DNA of 64,000 nucleotides from Camarhynchus parvulus (taxonomy: Eukaryota; Chordata; Aves; Passeriformes; Thraupidae): assembly GCF_901933205.1 (NCBI RefSeq), contig NC_044582.1, positions 12,133,820-12,197,819 on the forward strand, read 5' to 3'. The notes beneath the pieces are model-generated. The model was given only the letters and a program-made list of their open reading frames with translations. It was not told the origin of the DNA and ran no database searches. Below, in pieces: positions 14,401 to 28,775 of this stretch; position 1 is the first letter of the stretch, and each line of letters opens with the position of its first letter. The translations under genes were made by a program, and so were the position numbers.

Positions 14401-16156
14401 TCAAGTGTATTAGGACAGAGCCAGGCAGGCAGTGAGTGCTACAAAAAAAATCTGGGAGTAGGTCCTGATTTCTAACTCTTAGACAAGGCAGAGTGCCCAG
14501 GTGTGCTCAGTGTTAGCAAGTCATTCTCTTTGTTATTTGTCTCACCCTGGTCTGTGTATTCTGCAAAACTGAACAGTGAGAGTGCACTGCCTTCATCCCC
14601 ACTACTGACAGAAACACCAGAATGACAAGTGAAGCCAACTTGAAGGATACATGGAAATCTTACAGCAGTATTATCAGCTTTATCAGCTTGAAATCAAATT
14701 TAAGACTGCTCAGCCAGTCCCATAAGAACCATTTGCTCCAAATTTACAGTGATAATCATCATCCTCTTTTCATTTCATCAGCATTATTAATTAAAATGTA
14801 CATCAATCTCTCTGTTATTTTGTCATAAAAGCCAAGCTTACAACTTTTAAATAGTACCACAACATTAGATTTGCTCTACTCTTCTGGAAATCAAAGCCTT
14901 CAGAGTCTTATTAACAGTCAACATTAATGGTCAACTCTTAAAAAGCTTAGGAATATAAGCTACATGTTAAATGTAACAAATAAAAACAAATGCCTGACTT
15001 TTCCCTGACTACCACATTATTCTGCAAAATTTCAAGTTCCTAAATGGTAATCCCTGTTCAATCATTATCATGTAGAAGTGGATGAATAACACTACCAGGA
15101 AAACCTGTCCTTATCCTTCCCACATCACATTTCTACCAGTCTGAGCTCTGATTTACAACAAAATACCAAGCATTTAAAGTCCCATGAAATTTTGAGATAG
15201 TTCTAATTTTTCCTAATTATTTTGTCACAGATTGTAATTTAAAGTTTAGAAATAATTAAATTTAAAGCTTCCCCCCATATTAAAGTTACAAAATTTCCAT
15301 AGACACCTAGCTATGTTTTTAATCACTGGGATATAAAGCTTCAGGGAGGGGGAGCAAAAGCAAGGAAGCAGAATGGCAGATATATTTGCAGGAACCACAT
15401 ACATGTCTAAATTGATAAATATATCTGCCTGCATAGGCATTTATCTAACAAAAAGAGAGATAAAACGGGCAAAAAGAAACAGCAATTGTAAATAACAGTC
15501 TCTCTTGCTCTTATTTCTTCCTAAAATTAATCAATTTGATTTCTGAGGTCTTGATCTACATTTTCTATTGTGGGCAATTTATTCCAAGCACAAGAAGTCA
15601 AAGCATCTACAAAACTTCAGTCTATTAACCTTGGGACTGGCAGCTTATTAAAAGTCATAGGTTGAGTATTCCAATTATCAGCCAAGGAGATAGAAAGAAA
15701 CAAATTAAACATTGTGGCAAACAACAAGGGTCTTGAGGCCCACTGCAAGCAGTAAGATCTTGTTTTGTCTAGTGCCTATTATTTTGGAACAGAGTTCTCA
15801 AAGGGCTGGAGATTGAGAATATTGCGCTCTTATTCAGAGATTCTTGTATGTTTGTCTCTGTTATGTAAATCCCAGTACACACCAGGGATGTAAGCTATTA
15901 ATAGAGATCACAAGGACTGAGAAAATGGCATATTTCTCTGCCTGTACTACTTTAGACTTTGATTTTCTGAACACTAATGCACATTAAAAAAACCAAACAC
16001 AAACTTGCAGTGCCTGAAATGTGCAGGTGTCCATGCCAAGACAGGCTGTATTTCCTACCTCACATCTCACCTGCTCACAAAGTTGGTTTTTTTCATTTCT
16101 AACTGCAGACTTTTATACCATAGCATGGAAATTCTTGTTCTGGAAACCTGTCAGTT
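11500..16156. other. Non-coding stretch
   Basis: No gene is supported. The stretch is mixed AT-rich sequence. The only exon-like segment I could frame is 14028-14090, described separately with low confidence. Confidence 0.55.
14028..14090 (+). other. Weak candidate exon, 63 nt, phase 2-2
   Basis: A pyrimidine-rich acceptor (gattctttccag) ends at 14027 and a perfect gtgagt donor core starts at 14091. Only one frame is open, starting after one base: it reads LDSCQRPVLTHVKARAGYYR. The exon would be symmetric. It could lie upstream in the gene whose 3' exons start at 40740, but no neighbouring exon confirms it, and such pairs arise by chance in this much sequence. Confidence 0.2.
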
Positions 16157-16200
16157 CTGTCAGGGTCATGTGTCAGACCTGTCAGGGTCATGTGTCAGAC
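16157..16200. repeat. 22-bp tandem duplication
   Basis: Two identical adjacent copies of a 22-base unit beginning ctgtcagggtcatg lie at 16157-16178 and 16179-16200. The perfect identity suggests a recent slippage duplication. Confidence 0.85.
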
Positions 16201-16691
16201 CATTGACCCTGTTTCATTAGCTTGATCAATTGCAAATATTAGCTATTTAATACCACATAAAGATCACAGTTAGATCATATGATGTCTGTTATGGGACAAA
16301 AATAAGTGTGCTTGAATATGTAAAAGAAAACTTCCAGGAGCTCTGTATTTTGCAGCATCCTGACTGCCTTTTTTAATACTTCCTATTCAAATCATCTACA
16401 CAATTTTGTACGCACAATCATGCATTTATGCATGATTTGCTTTGCTTGTATCCAAACAGCTTACTGGTGGGACCACAAATGAAGCTGCTTCTGCTGAAAA
16501 ACCAAGTGGCATGAAGAAACTGGAGCTCTTGTGCCAGCTTTGGCCCTTCACAGTGAATTTGTTAAGCTGATGCACTGTGGAAAGAGTGGCATTTTCCTTT
16601 CCATGGAAGGAAATCATATCTAAGACTAAGTATTTTTTATTCACCAGAGCTACTTAGAATTGCAATGTGTTTTTCCTTTTTTCCTACGCAG

Positions 16692-16764
16692 CATTAAATA
16701 GCAAGTTTGTTGGAAATGGTGCTACTACAAACAGGGATAAGATGCACTAGAGAGAAAATTCTGA
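16692..16764 (+). other. Exon-like segment without an open frame
   Basis: A strong acceptor (tttttccttttttcctacgcag) ends at 16691 and a good donor (CTGAG|gtatgt) starts at 16765, giving a 73-nt segment. All three frames contain a stop, although one is open for 18 codons before its TAG. If used, it would be a non-coding RNA exon or an alternative exon that ends translation. It may be a chance pair. Confidence 0.2.
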
Positions 16765-19700
16765 GGTATGTTTATGCCCCTTAAGACCTGAACAGAAAAT
16801 CTAAATCAGTCACTCACCTATTATCTACATTTTGTACTGATTTGCAGTGCACTATATTTCAGAAGCATTTATCCAAATTTCTGCTCAGGTATACAGTGGG
16901 TAATCACAATGCCAGACTGCGAAGAAAGAAATAGCCTTAAAATGAAATTGAGAATAGAATTTTCTGCAGAAGAAAACCTATTCTTACTAATTGGAAGTCA
17001 GAAATTACATCATACAAGCGTAGAGAGGCAGTTCCTGTTCCCCACTTGGAACAGTAGCCCCACAAAGTTAGGGAGAATTATTACACTGCATACAAATGAG
17101 CAGCGGAAAACATTTGTATTACTCCTGAAGTGTCACAATTAAAATGCAGGAGGGTATAACAACATATGAAGAGTGTTATAAATGCATAGTTCATCAGCAC
17201 TTTGAAGATTTTTTTTTCTTTATATATCTCTTATTGCTATTCCTGATCTTCAGTTCTGGTATTAATTTCTTATAGCCAATCACATTGCTTAGTGACTCAG
17301 TGAGAAATGATGAATAGTTCTTAAAATAGCCAAAAATCCAAGAAAGCACAAATTTTCTTGCCTTACCACACCCTTAAAATATGAAAAAAGCTGGAAAAGG
17401 ATTGTTCTGCAAAACAAATGGAGGAGAAGCCCCCTAATGTGGAACAGCCACACAGTACAACAGTAACAAAAGGAGTAATAAGATCAGAATGTCATCTCAT
17501 AATATGATTCTCTACAGAAACAAAATACTTTATGAATAATAGAACATTCTCATTCAGAATTACAGTATCATTCTTTTGTATTTTTAACCTCTCTTCTTAT
17601 GTGATAAGGAAGGTACCCTTGACTGCTTTGTACTTCTATCCTCTTGAAGCTGAAATGCACTGGCACATCCTCTGTGAGGCACAGAAGAGACTTCATTAGC
17701 AATTCCAGATCCAGGATGCTATGAACTGACATCTCTAGTGTGCATCTCCTTGTCACTTTACCCTGCCTTAGCACAAAGAGAAAAAAATTCCTGTCAAACA
17801 CTCTTCTAGACACATGAGTCTCTAGATGGAAGAGAGTATTTTAAAACAGAATCCTCTACCCAGAAAAGGCAATGAGAAATGTGGTGAGTGATGCACAGGT
17901 ACAATACTCCACATTGATTATGAATCTTCAAGCCCAGTGGCATTGCTCTGAAGGTTTCCTCTCTTCCATACAAATACTTAAAGTAGCTGCTTAAGTATAA
18001 AGAAATCTATCTACAGAGTAACAAGAATATTTATGAACAAATAAAACTTTGTGCAAACACTCAAGAGCAGAATTACACATTGGAGATGTCCACAACACCC
18101 AGGAAATCCATCACAATGGCCATTGAATAAGCTTCCAGTTCCCTAATTCTTTGTGTACAAAAAGAAGCAGTTATTTGTTTATTGAATATCCTTCACTCTG
18201 GTACAAAGACAACTTATGTTGCCTAATCAATTCCTTTGGCTTTAAAATATATAAATGGCCAGAACATAAACAGGAACCTGCTTCCTGTACCTCTTGGGCT
18301 TCTTTCCACACTGAGCAATGTTGAGAGTGGCCCACCTTGCCTTGGAAAACAATCCCCATGGACCTGCTCTACCTACATGTACAGACAACTGTCAGTCACA
18401 GGAGACAGAACAGTTCTGGCATTAAAATTATTTAAATATTTTAAAGAACTGGAAAACAAAATTTTCTCTTAAGGGAAAATTCTGGGAGTTCACCATTTGT
18501 TTTCACCTTGAATAGACAGAAATGAAAGCTCCCCACAAAAAATATTGAGATTTTGACACTGAGTGGGATAGTTTTTGCATTTTAAAATAAAAATACAAAC
18601 TTGATGGAAAGCCTGAAAAACGTAATCAAGCCAGATGTTACATGTTCAGAACCCCATTTTTAAACATAAATGATTTGCAGTATGACATGGTAGAAAGATC
18701 TGTGCTTCTTAAATACCTTGGTCTGAAGATAAATCTATATATAGTCAAGTTTTTTGAATTAAAATGTTTAGATAAGGGCTAATACTAAACTTGTAACAGA
18801 ATCTTTGCACTTCAGGTTTATATATTGCTTCTAACAGTTTCATCTAGAAGATAGATGGCACTTTGCATTCACAAAATACCATGCAAAGCATTAATCACAT
18901 AATCTTCACTGTCTGCTCTGTAATACATATCAGAAAAAAACATTTCACAGAGAGAGAAACTGAGCAGCCAGACAGCTTGACCACAAGAAAAGCTGCCATT
19001 TATGCTTAAGACTTTCTAATTCCACTCTTGACCCAGCTTTATGCCCCTTCTGCACTGCCTGTGCTGTGCACAGCCTTCTCAGTAACACATCTGCAATTTC
19101 TCAGTACTTTCAGGCTCATTTCCAGGTAGTTTTGCTTATTCCAGAATAAAATACTTGAGAACAGAAGCTCAGCTAAGCAGAGCTGCCAGAAGGATGCTCT
19201 GCCCAGGCCAGGAGCAGCACAGCACCCACCTGCACAGCCAGCTAAACTACCCAGGTATTGCTTTCTGCCCAAATTACAGCCCAGGGCCAGGTTTTTAATA
19301 CCTGTAGCCCAAGGAACTAGTTTGGAGCAACATTGCTGGGTGACCTTGGTCAAGCTTTACTGAGAAAAATGTTGCTCCAACTGGAATAGAGAACATGAGC
19401 TAAAGCCATGCAAAATAAAAACAAAAAGATCAAAGTGTAATTGTTGAGTTGATAATTATTATCCATGCAAACAAAAGCATTGACTTGAAAATATATAAAA
19501 CTGTAAGAAATAAGAATCAAAAAAGCAAAAGACTGACCTCAGCAAGACTGAGGATCAGCCTCTTTGAAGAGAAAACAGAGATCAACACTTCCCTCCTGCC
19601 CAGCCCCAGAAGCTCTTTGGCATCTCCTTGGCAGTGATGATCATACTGTTAGCATAAAGCTAAATACAGCATGTCCATATCAATACATCTGTACCTTCAT

Positions 19701-20660
19701 GAAGAGTTGAAAGACGTTTAGCTTGAGGTGAGAGAGCAAAGAAAGGCATTTCAGTAATGGATTTGAGGAGGTACAAAGAATGCACAAAGAATTCTACTTG
19801 GTAAGGCAGTGAGACTGCCATAGCAATAGGGGTCTGCAGCATAACATCTAAAACCAGTGTGATCTCAATCTCTTCAAATTCAGATGTGATTTAAAATGAA
19901 ATTTATTTCATTACTGTTCTTGGCATAATAGTGAATACCTTTTGTGCCAAGACTTCAGATAAAGAGCTATAGTAAACAGGTTGGTCTTCCAGTCAAGAAC
20001 AAGTGACAAGACATTTTCTTTTACACTTAGATGGGGGTTTCTCAAGACAGCACACACATTATCTAAACATCTTTTTAATTCTCTTTTCAAAAGCCAGAAT
20101 GCAAACTTATAACACAGATTTGAACTTAAAGCCTAAGATGATGAATTTCTAGAACCAATTTCCATGACATTTAATTTCACTCCATATTTTGGGACTCTCT
20201 TTCAGCAAAATTAATCCATAGCTTATTACACTTCTCTGGTAGAAATATTGGGTACCAAGGCTGATTTCAAAGAGCTAGGGAATGACTGCACAAAAATGGG
20301 AAGAAGGCCAAAAAGCAATTAATTTTTGTTCTACCATTTCATTATATTTACACATACATGGAAATACAGAGCCAAACATCCTTCCAAGGTTTCCTTTAAT
20401 CAGACTAAACAAGCAATGCTCAGCAGATGCCTAGTGGGCAGCAGTCAATGAAAAGTCGTGTTTTGGACTGAGGCTTTTCTGACTGCCCCAGATAATTTGA
20501 TTTCTTTTGCCACACTGGTATTCCCAAAGTGGAATCCCTGCACACCTACATAAGGTGTCTTAACTACTGCTGGATTCTGACAGCCCAGACTGAGCTTTCT
20601 ATTTAGTGCTTGACAACTGGTTTGGGTTTGGTTTGTTGTGATTTAGTTGTTTCTTGGTTG

Positions 20661-20676
20661 TTTTTTTTTTTTTTTT
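20661..20676. repeat. Poly-T run, 16 nt
   Basis: An uninterrupted run of 16 T follows a TTG-rich stretch. It could be the tail of a retroposed copy in minus orientation, but I see no element body to its left or right. A simple homopolymer is the safer reading. Confidence 0.8.
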
Positions 20677-23059
20677 CTTCAAAATAGGGTATTTCCACCA
20701 TTCTTACCATTTTCTGAGAGTTTTCCAAAGTCACTAGAAAGGTTTTCAGTGAATTGCCTGAGTTTCAGGCCAGGTCCTACAGAGCTTTTTTGACTAAAGA
20801 GTAGCACAGCTCCAAGCAACAGATGAAGAACAAGCAGTGATAGATTTCCTCTAGGGAATTGTACCTACTGATTTTAGGGGCAGGGGAGAGAATATATTAA
20901 ATAGTTCCTGAAATTGTGTTACTTTATATGATCAAGCAGATAATGTGTCACAAAATGGGAGTATAAATAATATGCATATAACAAACAACAACTCAGCTGT
21001 TCATAATATCTCCCTGAAGCGAGACAGTGAAATCTGAATAACAAAGTTGTGCATATCATGTAAAATATAAATGAGACAAACTATTTTTAAAAAGTGCACT
21101 TCATATTTCAAAGGTTTATCTAAGTAACCCATTTCCTACTATGTACCTAATACTTCACTAACTGTAATGGCAGCAGCATAAACTAGACTGATTACACTTA
21201 CAGAAGAGATGTTTCCAAGAAAAATTCCACCCAGTTTGGGTGCCAGCAGCTGACCATTTCAGTCGACTAAATAAGCAAAATCCAACTTTTGTCTAAATAT
21301 TACAGAGGTCAAAATTTAAATAGCTTCAAACTACTTTTCTGAAAGTAGGAACTTTGTATGAAATACAGTTATATAATATTTTTATATGTGTTTTGGGGTT
21401 TTTGGATTGCCACTTCTAAGGACCGAAAGGGAATGAGTAATTCATTCAACTGTACTCACCATTAACTTTTGGTAACTCCCTGTTTGGAATTAAAACTATT
21501 GACTTCAGCAAAATTGACTACAGAAGAATTGTGAGTCAAATTTATATCATGAAAGCCATTTTGAGAAACAATTATGTAACTTATGGGGCTCATTTCAAGA
21601 CATGTCAGACTCCTACATTTTGTAAAGTGCTGTGCCTAAGTTTTCTGGAAGACAGTGTCCAACCTTTCCTCTTCCAGGTTCCTCCAAATTTAATCAGTTT
21701 TGGTTTAATCTGAGACAGTATTTTTTTCCATTATAAAACCCAGTTTGATTATTCCACCTCTTGGAGTCCTACACTTTGGTGGCTTTTAAGTGTTTAAATC
21801 TTAATTGCTTTCAGGCAGACTTTAGAAAGAACTTAGGATAATCTCTCACTGATGGAAAACCTCTGCTCTGTTAAAAGGCCACCAAAGAATGCACCTTTTT
21901 CCTTTTGCACACAACTAATCAGCACAGAGAAACTGTGTTTAAGGAATTCCCATTCTTAGGAATATCCTTTTTGAACTTAGCTTCCCACTGGCATCTCCTG
22001 AGTGATAATTCATAGCTGCAGATACACTTCACAATACTGTCCTAAATAGTGTTAAATTGGTATTCTCTGCTCCACTGGGCAATCTATCTAGATGCGTAAA
22101 GAAAAATCAAGACAGTCACAATTATTTATGGTTGACAGACACTGGCAACATGAAATTGCACAATAACCCGTGGAAAGCTCTATACCTTGTTTGAACAATA
22201 AAAAGATGAAGTTTCACAGCAAATGGGTTATTATGATTAGAAAGAAATAATAACCACCCCAAGCCAAACAAGTATCTCAGCAATCAAGTGTCACTTAAAT
22301 TGCTTGAATCATTTGACATATCTTTAGTGTGTAATACATATTAATAAAACAAATGAGGAATACCACTGAGATTTCAGAGGACAGCACTACAGTGCAGCTG
22401 GAGAAAAATCAACTTAAAATGAATTTAGATCATGGAATCGATATCTAGGGATTTACTAAGGATCACTGAATCCTTCATTATTGATCCATGAAAATACCAT
22501 CCTTTTACTATGCAGGGCACAATTACTAGTTATTTTTACAAATTCAGACAATGAGAATCAACAAACTGTGTACTGATTAAAATTCAGTGCTGAATATATT
22601 ACATAAGGAATTAAAGTCATCTCAAAAATGAGAGCATGTTACAAAATTCATAGGCTTCATGCTCTTAAGTGGAGATATGAAATGCATGCTTGCTTCCTTG
22701 TCATTTCAGTCTTTCTGGGAGCTTGATGCTAATTGGACCTCTACATCTTCTAACATAGAAGGAGAATTTAAAATGAAAATTATTCAAATAAACTCTAAAA
22801 AACCCCAAACACTATATTTTTCTACTTTATAAAGACAACTGGCTTGACTGTTTTCTGCTAAAACCTTGTAAATAGACTACATTGTATTTGTGTAGTTCAA
22901 TCTTATTTTATCAGTGACTCACTGCATTACATACAAAGAACACTGCCACTCAAATTGTATTGCTAATAAATTATATCATGCTAGAATATGTTTTTTCTCT
23001 CAGTTTTGCACCTCACCCTCAGAAAATATTAAAGGGGGTACAAGAGGTACATGAGAAGA

Positions 23060-23075
23060 TTTTTTTTTTTTTTTT
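23060..23075. repeat. Poly-T run, 16 nt
   Basis: An uninterrupted run of 16 T. No retroposed gene body is recognisable next to it. Confidence 0.8.
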
Positions 23076-23128
23076 GAAAACAGCACTAAACAAATGTTGT
23101 CCCCCATCAATAATCTTCATCTCCACAG

Positions 23129-23148
23129 AGCAACTTTCCAGTGCCAAA
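23129..23148 (+). other. Weak candidate microexon, 20 nt
   Basis: The acceptor atcttcatctccacag ends at 23128 and a strong gtaagt donor starts at 23149. All three frames are open in so short a segment, so frame gives no support. Read as phase 2-1 it would link the 14028-14090 candidate to the exon at 40740 without a stop. This is consistent but unproven. Confidence 0.15.
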
Positions 23149-23812
23149 GTAAGTTCTGGTCTTGCATTCAGGTCTCCAATGCCCTGGCTGAAAAACCCAG
23201 GGAACAGTTGAGATAAATTCACCTAAAACCTTTCAAATCATGGAGGCTGCATTAATTAGCCACACTTTGAGAAAAATAGAATAAAAGATAATAATCTAAA
23301 AATCTACCACACATACAGGAATAACAACTGCTTTATAAAGACATAACCAACAGGTTTTAAACAGCAATCTTTCAGAATATCTAAACTGTTTGCTATCTAT
23401 ATCTCAAATAATAATTATTGCTATTTTATTCATATCAGAATCCCATAGGGATGTTTTAGCTGCACATTTTTGTGTCAGTGGGACCAGTGGACTGTGCTAC
23501 AAGTTATGGTTAGCACAATTGCCTCAACCAGAAATAGAGCACACTTTTTATGTCAATTTTATATTTGTTTTCAAAAAGACTAAAAGAAATCTGTTGATAT
23601 GTAGCAAATTTCAGACAAAATTGCATTGAGACCCATTACTGTGAAGTTTGTACAAACAAAAATATTTGCACCAGAAGTAGGCAATGAAAACAAAACCCAA
23701 ACAACACAGGAACATCTACCCCATAATATTCTCAGCACAGTCATATATATAGGTTTTTGGTTTATAAATAGATGCAATTCCAGAGCATGCAGTCAGTCAA
23801 ACAACAGAATGT

Positions 23813-23912
23813 GGCAGACAAAAAAAGGAGAAAAAAGGGAAACCTAATAAAAACAATCAAAAAACAACAACAAAACTTAGGGAAAAAAAAAAGAGAGAAA
23901 GAAAACAAAGTC
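23813..23912. repeat. A-rich low-complexity tract
   Basis: About 100 bases are dominated by A with scattered G and C (runs such as gacaaaaaaaggag and gggaaaaaaaaaagag). This looks like simple sequence with no element body. Confidence 0.75.
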
Positions 23913-26900
23913 TAAGAAGTCAGAACAAGTTTTGAATAGTGAAATTTTCTCACATCCTATTTGTTAGAGTAAAAAGAATTAGGAACATTTCAAGTGTGCA
24001 GAGTAATGTCATCCCACAACGTGGAAATCACATAAAATGAAAGTGCTTTATAGCTAATTATAAAAAATGGTAAATTAAATTAGGCAGTTAGGAGAGGCAA
24101 ATACTCCCACTATCCTGCTAAAATATCATGCCTTATATGCAGAAATCAGCCTCCAATGCTTCTCAAATCTCACCTTGCAAGGCTCAGTTCCCAAAGGATG
24201 CCTCTAATACAGCCCTGCTTTACAGCTTTCTACTCAAATAAAAGAGCTGTTGCATTGCAAGTAAATTTAATTTCTAAAATTTCATTCCCTAGCACAATCC
24301 CTCTCTTTTAAACTTTGAAAGAAAGACAAAGAAAAAATAAATCATTTTGTGGAGGCAGTAAAACAATATAGTTTATAATTTTCCTTTTCCTGACCTTTGA
24401 ATGTGTGCAGTTCTCTCTGAACTTACTCCAGCGAGCTGTGCAGTGGTTGGCATTTTTCAATTTGAAGCAGTAATGAAGGAGTGTAACTATGACTAATGTG
24501 CTGCACTTGCTTTGCTCTGTTCTGTCATTTCCTTCCATCCTGAACAGGATCTGCCCTGCATCTGAGCACAGCACACGGAGCCCTTTCAGCACTGCCTGTT
24601 CCTGCTGTAAACAACCTGCCCTGATACCCACCAAGGAAAATGGGCTGTGCTGCACTGAGACACGAGCAAACACAGGCACACCACAGGGACAGGCCACAGG
24701 AGCTGTTAACTTCTCCCATTTTTCTTCTGTATTGCTTTTCCATAATGCATCTTTAATGCATCACAAAAGGTGCAACGTTTTCCAAGTCAATTTTCTGGGG
24801 AGGTGAAGGGCTGAATCCTTAACCGAGTGAAAATGCAGAAACTTGGAAACCTGTGCCAGTGTATTCCAACAGAAGGCCCTCTTCAATAGCTGAATTATCC
24901 CTGTAATCTATATTTCTTTACTACAGAAGGTGAGTGTAGCAAATCACAGCACATAAGTTATTTCTGTTGGGTTCCTTCTGGAGATTTCTCCATATTGGTG
25001 CCAGCAGGGTATACTGGGAAAAATTGATAAATTTAATCATACATTATCATGCCAAATGAGACCTCTTCATAAAGGGTGGGCTAAAGGAAGTGAAATTACA
25101 GAAATATTTGAGTTTCTCTAACCAGAGAAGAGCCCCTTAACTAAGAACATTTTTCCCCACACAGTTGGAAAGCAATCCCTAGTTCAAGACTACTTTGTAT
25201 GTTAGCTCCATATTCTCACTGAAATCAACTGCAAATGTATCTTACTAAATAAATATTTCTTAAATTCAAGATTATTAAATACACTGTGTTTCAAGGCAGA
25301 GCAAAAGCACTTTCATAATGATCTTGCCATCGAAATGTTTACTTTCCAAGCATTGACCTTAAATGCTATTAAACTCCAAAACAACAAAATCCAAGATTTT
25401 TCTTTGTATGATTACAAAGAATTCCCTTTAAATTATTAATGAAGAAATATTATTAAATAGTTAATGCTCATAAAATACTGTGAAAATGTTTTAAGGAAGA
25501 ATTGAATTCCAAAGGAGAAATCCTCACTGTCTCCTCCACCTTGGGTAGTGTGACATTTACCACTTCCAACAAAATAAACTGGGAAAACTCTAACAGATGT
25601 CTAGAAATCATGCACTGCTTACTAATAAGTGAAACTTTATTTTTCCTGAGAAGTTTTGTGGAAGAGTTGAACACTGTCTATTAGTGTTACAAACCTCTCA
25701 AGAGAAACATGAATGAAATCTTGCAACTCATTAGAATTGCATCCTTTTCCCAAAGTATTTGGTCCATTTCTTTTGCCTGATAGTAAAGAAAAAGAGCAAG
25801 GTCCTTCCCTTAGACTGCAAGTCTTATCTGAATTTTTTATGTGATCTAACTGCTAAGTGTGTGCTCTGGAGGAGCTGCAGTCTCCTGATCTGCTCAGAGG
25901 AAGAAGCCCAGGCAACAAACCTGCTCTGTGTCCCTTGCTCTGGGCACCAGCCTCTCTACCCCACATTTCCCATCCCCAAATGCCTTGACCTTCAGCAGTG
26001 GGGTTTGATACACCTCAGCAAGGAACACTCTCAACATAAAAATTCACAGATATTCCACAGCAATTGGCAGGAGGAGAAGGGAGTGTTGGAGATAACATCA
26101 CACTGAGAGAAAGGCTGGGGACAGGAGCAGCCACAGCCTCTGAGAGCTGCTGGGGCTGCTTGGCACATTTGGAATGTCAGGGATGTAAGGACAGGGTGTG
26201 TGCTCCATGCATTATTCCATTTATGATCAGACAGCTGCTCTGAAGAGTTTGCAGTTTAGGTTTCAGACTGCAAACAGGAGTAGGGGGAGATGCAAAGTGT
26301 GGATTGGAGAAGGACCTTTCTAAACTCCCTCATCACAAGTTCTGGTTTTGGGAAAAGCCAACACAAGTGCCTTGAGGGCTATAGCTAACCTGGAGAGTCT
26401 GAAGATCTAAAGAGAGATATTCAACACCCCTGGAGAATGGGAACATTCAGGCTTTCTGAGAAAACAGGTGTGTGAGTAGGCAAAATGCTGCAATAGCCCT
26501 TTTCTGAGAAAGGGATGCATCATCCCCCAAGCACTCAAAGCAACAGTAGCTCTCTAATTAGGACCATTAGAAAAGGAACAGACCATTCTCATTCCCTCTA
26601 TGATTTCCCTTGAAATGTCACATAACTGAAAGAAATTTCTAAAACTGAAACCATCACCCCCATTAGGCAGGGCCCACAGGGTGCAGCTAACTGCTGTTTG
26701 CTCATTGGTGCTGCTTGTTTGGAAGGTGCTTTACATAGGTGACAATATTTGCATGGCTCTTGAAACCTCATTTTATCACAACTGGATTTCACACAGCACT
26801 GCATCTCCCACCTTCCTGCACACTGCCAAAAGAGAGCACCCTGCATTTTGCAGCAATATTGAATAAATATTTCTGAGCAGAGCAGACATTCTCTGGCCTT

Positions 26901-27862
26901 TCTGGTCAGAGCAGCTCTCCCAGCCACGTCAGCTCTTCAACCCACAGCAGCTGGGAACAGGAAAACTGTTTTATTTCAGCAGGGAGGATATTACAGTCTC
27001 TAATACTATTACCCAAAAGAGGTTTACTAGTGGGAATCAACATCTTGTCATATTTGCAGAGGCTTTTCTCATCCCCTATCTCATTTCCCTCTGGGCTCCC
27101 ATTAAATTAATATATTAACCCAATGTTGTGCCAGTGGTACTGGAAATAACCTGTGAGTACAACCTATTAATGTTGTGGTGCATTGCAGGGAACCTTGCTG
27201 AGAGTGATGACCATAACAGCTGCCCTTCATTTGGGATACTTGTGGGGGATCACTGAGCTCACTTACAGACTCAGCAGGAAAAAAACTGCAACAGGTTCCA
27301 GCCCTGGGACACAGCTGTGCCTCCACACAAGCAAAAAAAAGTTTTCTGATCATTTGACTTATGTGTGTCACACATTTGGAAGACAGAAAGGTCAGAAACA
27401 GATTAAACAAAAAGCACAACCCAACACAGCTTCAGTGATCCTGAGACAAAAACTTTGGGGTAGTGGTGCCATGAGCAGCAAATTTTTTTTGGCTGATTCC
27501 TTCAGGATTTGATTCTTTTTTTTTTCTTCTCTGAGTAATCTGCAATAGATCAAAGGATCCAGTGGGTCAAGCACCAAACTTAGCTTCTAACTGAGATGAC
27601 CCCTGGAGATCCTAAATTTAGGAAAAAAAGTTTGTCTCAAGACCACAAAACTGATTTGCTTATACACTCCATTTATATAGCAACTCCAGAGCACTGCATT
27701 TATCAGCAGAATTGTTGTATTTTCAGAAGTAACTGGCAAAAAATCCTTTAAATTTTGCTTTGGATGATGCAGATTGTGGATTTGGAAGTTCCAGAGTCTC
27801 CAATAATATTTTTAATTGCTTTTACTCTATAGAAAGTCTAAATGCTTCCAGGCTATTACCTT

Positions 27863-27883
27863 TATATATATATATATATATAT
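27863..27883. repeat. (TA)n microsatellite
   Basis: About ten uninterrupted TA dinucleotides. Likely polymorphic in length. Confidence 0.9.
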
Positions 27884-28732
27884 GTAAAACTTGTTAATAA
27901 TTATCCAATCTTAGTGAAAGAGCAGCATGGGACAGGCAGAGGGAAAGGAGAAGGTGTCTTGGCTAAAGAGCTGAGCAGAGGCACTGGAGAGCACATCACA
28001 CCATCTCCTCATCCTTCAGCCTCCCTTGGGCTCTATGGGCAATTCCCAGCTCCACAGGGATGGGGCAACAGGACCTTCAATAATAACTGGGGACTTTGGA
28101 GGTTCTGCTCTAGTTTAGACAAAGTTTCCTCTCCATTTCAGCCAGGGCTGTAGATCAAACCTGAGGGTCCACACAGCATCTTACTTATCCATAATTTTAT
28201 GATACATCTTTGAGTGTCTGCCTAACAGGCAGAAGAAAATATTTTACCATACTTTTTGAGCAGCAAAGCATGCTGTTTGTTCTCAGACTAAAATCCTTTA
28301 TTATAATTTTTCCAACATTCTAAGTAGCCTGCCAGGAGATATTTAGAAGAATAATAAATCTTACTGGTGCCAGCGATGTGGGAGAAGGGCTCAGGACTAA
28401 TGCAAAGATCTGTTTTATGAGTGTCATCTGTTCCTGTTCTGCCAAAGGAAGGATGGCATATTGAAATTACTCTGCTGTAGGCAAAAACAGCAAGGACAGC
28501 ACATTATCCTCTGTTGGCACCCAGGGAGAAAAAAAAAGAAAAGAAAAACATGAAAAACACATTGATGCCATTGATGCCAGTACTGGGAAATACAGCAGAT
28601 AATGTGGTGCAAGTTAAAATATTAAGGTGCTCAGTCACTGAAGCAGCAAAAATTCCAGGGAGTGGCATACTGTCAGGAGTGTCCATTGTGAGCCTGCTGG
28701 TCCTGCCTTTTTTACTTTTCTTCTTGTGGTAG

Positions 28733-28775
28733 GAAAGATTTTCAGCAGCATTACAGCAAATGAGCACAATATTAT
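28733..28775 (+). other. Weak candidate exon, 43 nt
   Basis: A strong pyrimidine tract (ttttttacttttcttcttgtggtag) ends at 28732 and gtgagc starts at 28776. Two frames are open. The one starting at the first base reads ERFSAALQQMSTIL and ends in phase 1, which would fit the exon at 40740. Without the donor the same frame stays open to a TAA ending at 29005. The base before the donor is T, which is poor. Confidence 0.15.
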
